Shown here: positions 4,847 to 6,647 of the stretch, piece by piece
Layout of the letters: every line of letters begins with the position of its first letter
How positions within the stretch are numbered: position 1 is the first letter of the stretch
Source of the DNA: Patescibacteria group bacterium
GTDB lineage: Bacteria > Patescibacteriota > Minisyncoccia > Phycocordibacterales > DATDWN01
Length of the DNA: 6,647 nucleotides
Assembly (NCBI GenBank): GCA_030917185.1
Contig: JAUPVF010000006.1
Location: 1 to 6,647 of the forward strand
Reading direction: 5' to 3'
Program-made: the position numbers and the translations under genes
Notes under the pieces: model-generated
Databases searched by the model: none
What the model was told of the DNA's origin: nothing
The model's input: only the letters and a program-made list of their open reading frames with translations

Positions 4847-5062
4847 TTAGTCTGCTTTTTGGATTTCTTTTTTAATCTCTTTGAATTCGTTTTCAATCTG
4901 AGCCAAACGCTCACGAGACTCTTTGATGAGTTGTGCACCCTCTTTGACCTGCTCCAGACCTTTTTCCACATCCAATTCAGATTGGGATTCAAACCACGAT
5001 ACAATCGTTGATAATTTTTTTAATGTTTCGTTAAGGTTTGTTTTTGGTTGTTTAGTTGTCAT
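4847..5062 (-). CDS. xseB: Exodeoxyribonuclease VII small subunit
   Basis: XseB pairs with XseA to form exonuclease VII, which degrades single-stranded DNA to oligonucleotides. Its 71 residues are a normal length for the family. The two-helix core is visible at about 10-65: LNETLKKLSTIVSWFES, then LDVEKGLEQVKEGAQLIKESRERLAQIEN. This matches the usual pattern of a first helix, an E-S-x-L turn and an EG....K.CRERL-like second helix. Ser replaces the usual Cys in KESRERL. ATG 5062 overlaps the TGA of xseA in an ATGA sequence (5062-5059), so the two are expected to be translationally coupled. No separate promoter or Shine-Dalgarno was seen. Confidence 0.93.
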   Translation of the reverse strand: MTTKQPKTNLNETLKKLSTIVSWFESQSELDVEKGLEQVKEGAQLIKESRERLAQIENEFKEIKKEIQKAD

Positions 5063-6294
5063 ATAGTTTGTGAATGTATAATACCATCGGACACAGCAAT
5101 ATCAAGCGTTTCTCCACTTTTTACATCTTGCACAGTCCGTATAATCTTGCCATGTGACCGGACAATACTGTACCCACGTGCCAATTGCTGTTCTGGATTT
5201 GATAATTCAATTGTTTTTTCTGTCTGCGACAAATACTGGCCAACCCGATCCTTCATATCGTTCAAACCACGTACAAGTTCCCTCCCCTGCCGAGAAATAA
5301 AATCTTTTAATCGCATAATTTCTGAGTCAATCCGTGTGGTTGAATACAACACTGTTTGTTCTGCCTGACGAAACACATCAAACAATGATGTAAATTTTTT
5401 CTCCATGAGCACAACAGCATTTTCCACAGTAAATCCCACTTCTCGTAATTTTGATTCATACCGTGAGATGATTTTTTGCTCTGCCAACGATACACGTGAT
5501 AAAGCATCATCCCATGTTGAATTCAATAGGTGTGCCACAGCGGTTGGTGTAGAAACATTTTTATCTGACACCAATGCGACCAGTGGAATATCCTTGTCGT
5601 GACCAATACCTGTTAGTACAGGTACAGGGAATTTGGCAACTTCCCGCACCAATGTTTCGTTATTAAAAGCAGTAAAGGATTCAAGTGAACCTCCGCCACG
5701 CATAATAACCAGCACATCAATATCTTTATGTTGTAATGTACCAAGCGCAGATAATAAATCCTTAATGGCTTCCACACCTTCAACTTTAGAGTCAACAAAT
5801 AGTATTTCGTATCCGAACTTTCCGATATTAGTCAAAAAATCATTAATAACTACTCCGCTTTTTGATGTAATTACTCCAATCCGGTGTGGGTATACAGGAA
5901 TATCTCGTTTCCGTTCAGCGGCAAATAACCCTTCTGCATCCAATTTTTTCTTTAACTCATCATAGGCGATTTTCAATGCACCTTCACCAACCAATTCAAC
6001 AGACTCAACTTGCAAAGTCAGCCCTCCATTGGGTTTGTATATATTTGGAAACGCAGTCACTACTACTTGCATACCATCTTTCAATGGAACATTTGAAATA
6101 CGATAATCATTTTTCCACATAAAACACTTCACGGTACTTTGGTCAACACTGTCTTTCAAGGAAAAATATAAATACGTTCTCCCTTCATACATTTGAACAC
6201 CAGAAATCTCACCGACGATTTTTGCTCGCTCGGTTTTGAGTGTTGCATTAAGCCGATCAAGATATTTACTGACTGAAATAACATCGGAATTCAT
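5059..6294 (-). CDS. xseA: Exodeoxyribonuclease VII large subunit
   Basis: This is the catalytic subunit of exonuclease VII, which cuts single-stranded DNA from both ends in repair and recombination. The 411-residue protein has an N-terminal OB-fold (about 5-105, ISVSKYLDRLN through LTLQVESVELVGEG). The nuclease domain follows, with IPVYPHRIGVITSKSG (132-147), VIMRGGGSLESFTAFNNE (196-213) and TGIGHDKDIPLVA (228-240). STPTAVAHLL is at 248-257. A long coiled-coil region follows, ending in QLARGYSIV and a short C-terminal strand domain. HDKD stands where HETD is common. ATG 6294 is chosen because an extended -10 box ends six bases upstream. A 41-residue extension to 6417 would run through a hairpin and the preceding gene. 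The gene overlaps xseB by four bases. Confidence 0.94.
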   Translation of the reverse strand: MNSDVISVSKYLDRLNATLKTERAKIVGEISGVQMYEGRTYLYFSLKDSVDQSTVKCFMWKNDYRISNVPLKDGMQVVVTAFPNIYKPNGGLTLQVESVELVGEGALKIAYDELKKKLDAEGLFAAERKRDIPVYPHRIGVITSKSGVVINDFLTNIGKFGYEILFVDSKVEGVEAIKDLLSALGTLQHKDIDVLVIMRGGGSLESFTAFNNETLVREVAKFPVPVLTGIGHDKDIPLVALVSDKNVSTPTAVAHLLNSTWDDALSRVSLAEQKIISRYESKLREVGFTVENAVVLMEKKFTSLFDVFRQAEQTVLYSTTRIDSEIMRLKDFISRQGRELVRGLNDMKDRVGQYLSQTEKTIELSNPEQQLARGYSIVRSHGKIIRTVQDVKSGETLDIAVSDGIIHSQTI

Positions 6295-6300
6295 CTGACT

Positions 6301-6309
6301 AGTATAGCA
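6301..6309 (-). promoter_or_regulatory. xseA promoter, extended -10, leaderless
   Basis: The minus strand reads TGC then TATACT (6306-6301), and ATG 6294 follows after six bases. The -35 position (6329-6324) is a weak match and touches the foot of the hairpin at 6327-6354. No Shine-Dalgarno is present. Confidence 0.55.
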
Positions 6310-6326
6310 AAATCTAGGTATGAAGG

Positions 6327-6354
6327 AACCCCCACAGGCCTGCCTGCGGGGGTT
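6327..6354 (-). terminator. Hairpin between the zinc-ribbon gene and xseA
   Basis: AACCCCCACAGG (6327-6338) pairs with CCTGCGGGGGTT (6343-6354), with one A/C mismatch and a CCTG loop. On the minus strand it is followed only by a weak T-rich tract (TTCCTTCAT). It is probably a leaky terminator for the zinc-ribbon gene, letting some transcripts continue into xseA. Confidence 0.6.
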
Positions 6355-6358
6355 TGTA

Positions 6359-6541
6359 TTAATGCTTTTTTTTCTTTTTCTTTGTGCGAGAAGGGATAAT
6401 GGTAATCCCCTTCGCACTCCTTGTCTCCTCTACAGCGGAGGAAAACGACTTATGACAATGTGGGCAGTTGTGCAAAAAACGTTGGTATGACTTCCCGCAA
6501 TACCTACAAACAACCCTCTCTTCAACAACAAGAGCAATCAT
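6359..6541 (-). CDS. Small zinc-ribbon protein, 60 residues, with a lysine tail
   Basis: Two CxxC knuckles, CRYC (12-15) and CPHC (26-29), ten residues apart form a typical treble-clef or ribbon zinc site. The C-terminus is basic, ending PSRTKKKKKKH, and suggests nucleic-acid or ribosome contact (inference). AAAGGAGG lies six bases before ATG 6541 and a promoter lies at 6564-6591. It stands just upstream of xseA, separated by a hairpin and a second promoter, so the link to exonuclease VII may be positional only. The family is not identified; small zinc-ribbon proteins of this kind are common and often uncharacterised. Confidence 0.75.
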   Translation of the reverse strand: MIALVVEERVVCRYCGKSYQRFLHNCPHCHKSFSSAVEETRSAKGITIIPSRTKKKKKKH

Positions 6542-6547
6542 GTTGCT

Positions 6548-6552
6548 CCTCC
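6548..6552 (-). promoter_or_regulatory. Strong Shine-Dalgarno of the zinc-ribbon gene
   Basis: GGAGG on the minus strand lies six bases before ATG 6541. It is worth noting because the next gene, xseA, has none. Confidence 0.7.
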
Positions 6553-6563
6553 TTTCTTTTTCC

Positions 6564-6591
6564 AGTATATCAAAATAACCTTACAAATCAA
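6564..6591 (-). promoter_or_regulatory. Promoter of the zinc-ribbon gene
   Basis: The minus strand reads TTGATT (6591-6586, 4 of 6), 16 bp, then TATACT (6569-6564, 5 of 6). Transcription would start near 6557 and leave a short leader with the Shine-Dalgarno. Confidence 0.55.
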
Positions 6592-6628
6592 CGATTTTCA
6601 AACCCTGTGCCTGCACGGTGAAAAATAC

Positions 6629-6634
6629 TTGACA
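6629..6634 (+). promoter_or_regulatory. Perfect -35 hexamer at the right edge
   Basis: TTGACA is followed by AT-rich DNA, but the -10 position falls outside the window. It may belong to a plus-strand gene divergent from the zinc-ribbon gene. Confidence 0.25.
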
Positions 6635-6647
6635 ATATTTATGTAAG

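Noticed and set aside
5048..5368. 106-codon plus-strand ORF opposite xseA, and similar ORFs opposite tgt and xseA
   Set aside because: They are antisense shadows of well-supported genes with no ribosome site or recognisable protein.
6295..6417. 41-residue N-terminal extension of xseA
   Set aside because: It would read through the hairpin at 6327-6354 and into the zinc-ribbon gene; the family starts at about residue MNSDVISVSKYL and the -10 box is placed for ATG 6294.
1..6647. Alternative genetic code, CRISPR array, insertion sequence or prophage
   Set aside because: TGA, TAA and TAG each end supported genes, no regularly spaced repeats were seen, and no transposase, integrase or terminal inverted repeats were found.

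Overview
The window looks like a piece of a small, moderately AT-rich bacterial chromosome. The compact housekeeping gene set, very short proteins, short intergenic gaps and frequent apparently leaderless genes would fit a Candidate Phyla Radiation (Patescibacteria) genome. That placement is an inference from style, not a demonstrated taxonomy. TAA, TAG and TGA all end genes here (xseA and the 47-codon gene end in TGA), so the code is standard and the UGA-glycine code of Gracilibacteria/SR1 is excluded. No mobile element, CRISPR array, tRNA or rRNA was found.

Region 1-535 holds no convincing large gene. It carries a GC-rich, densely folded segment (about 69% G+C over 241-380 by hand count). 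On the minus strand this segment has a near-consensus sigma70-type promoter in front (488-516) and an intrinsic terminator behind (205-236), so a minus-strand structured RNA of roughly 275 nt is the best reading. A 29-codon ORF with a good Shine-Dalgarno sequence lies inside it. A second minus-strand promoter (164-191) points out of the left edge into another hairpin-rich stretch.

Region 536-1756 (minus) is tgt, tRNA-guanine transglycosylase. Its likely native start at 1756 is separated from the rest of the gene by an in-frame TAA, seven codons in. Divergent from it, 1830-2185 (plus) holds two tiny single-membrane-segment proteins in a tight operon that ends in a bidirectional terminator. Converging on that terminator is a membrane-anchored FKBP-type peptidyl-prolyl isomerase (2231-2686, minus). 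A 71-bp gap with back-to-back promoters separates it from an RluF-like rRNA pseudouridine synthase (2758-3462) and a LOG/TIGR00730-family nucleotide-binding protein (3507-4232) on the plus strand.

The right part is on the minus strand: a small zinc-ribbon protein (6359-6541), then xseA and xseB with a 4-bp overlap (exodeoxyribonuclease VII, 6294-4847), then an unrecognised 146-residue protein (4270-4710). A perfect -35 hexamer at 6629-6634 suggests another plus-strand gene beyond the edge.

Five larger genes (tgt, FKBP, rluF-like, LOG-like, xseA) show the same start architecture: an extended -10 box (TGn plus a TATAAT-like hexamer) only 6-7 nt before the ATG and no Shine-Dalgarno. This predicts leaderless mRNAs. 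The small proteins and the 146-residue orphan instead have Shine-Dalgarno sequences. This split, the structured RNA at the left and the interrupted tgt start are the most interesting observations.
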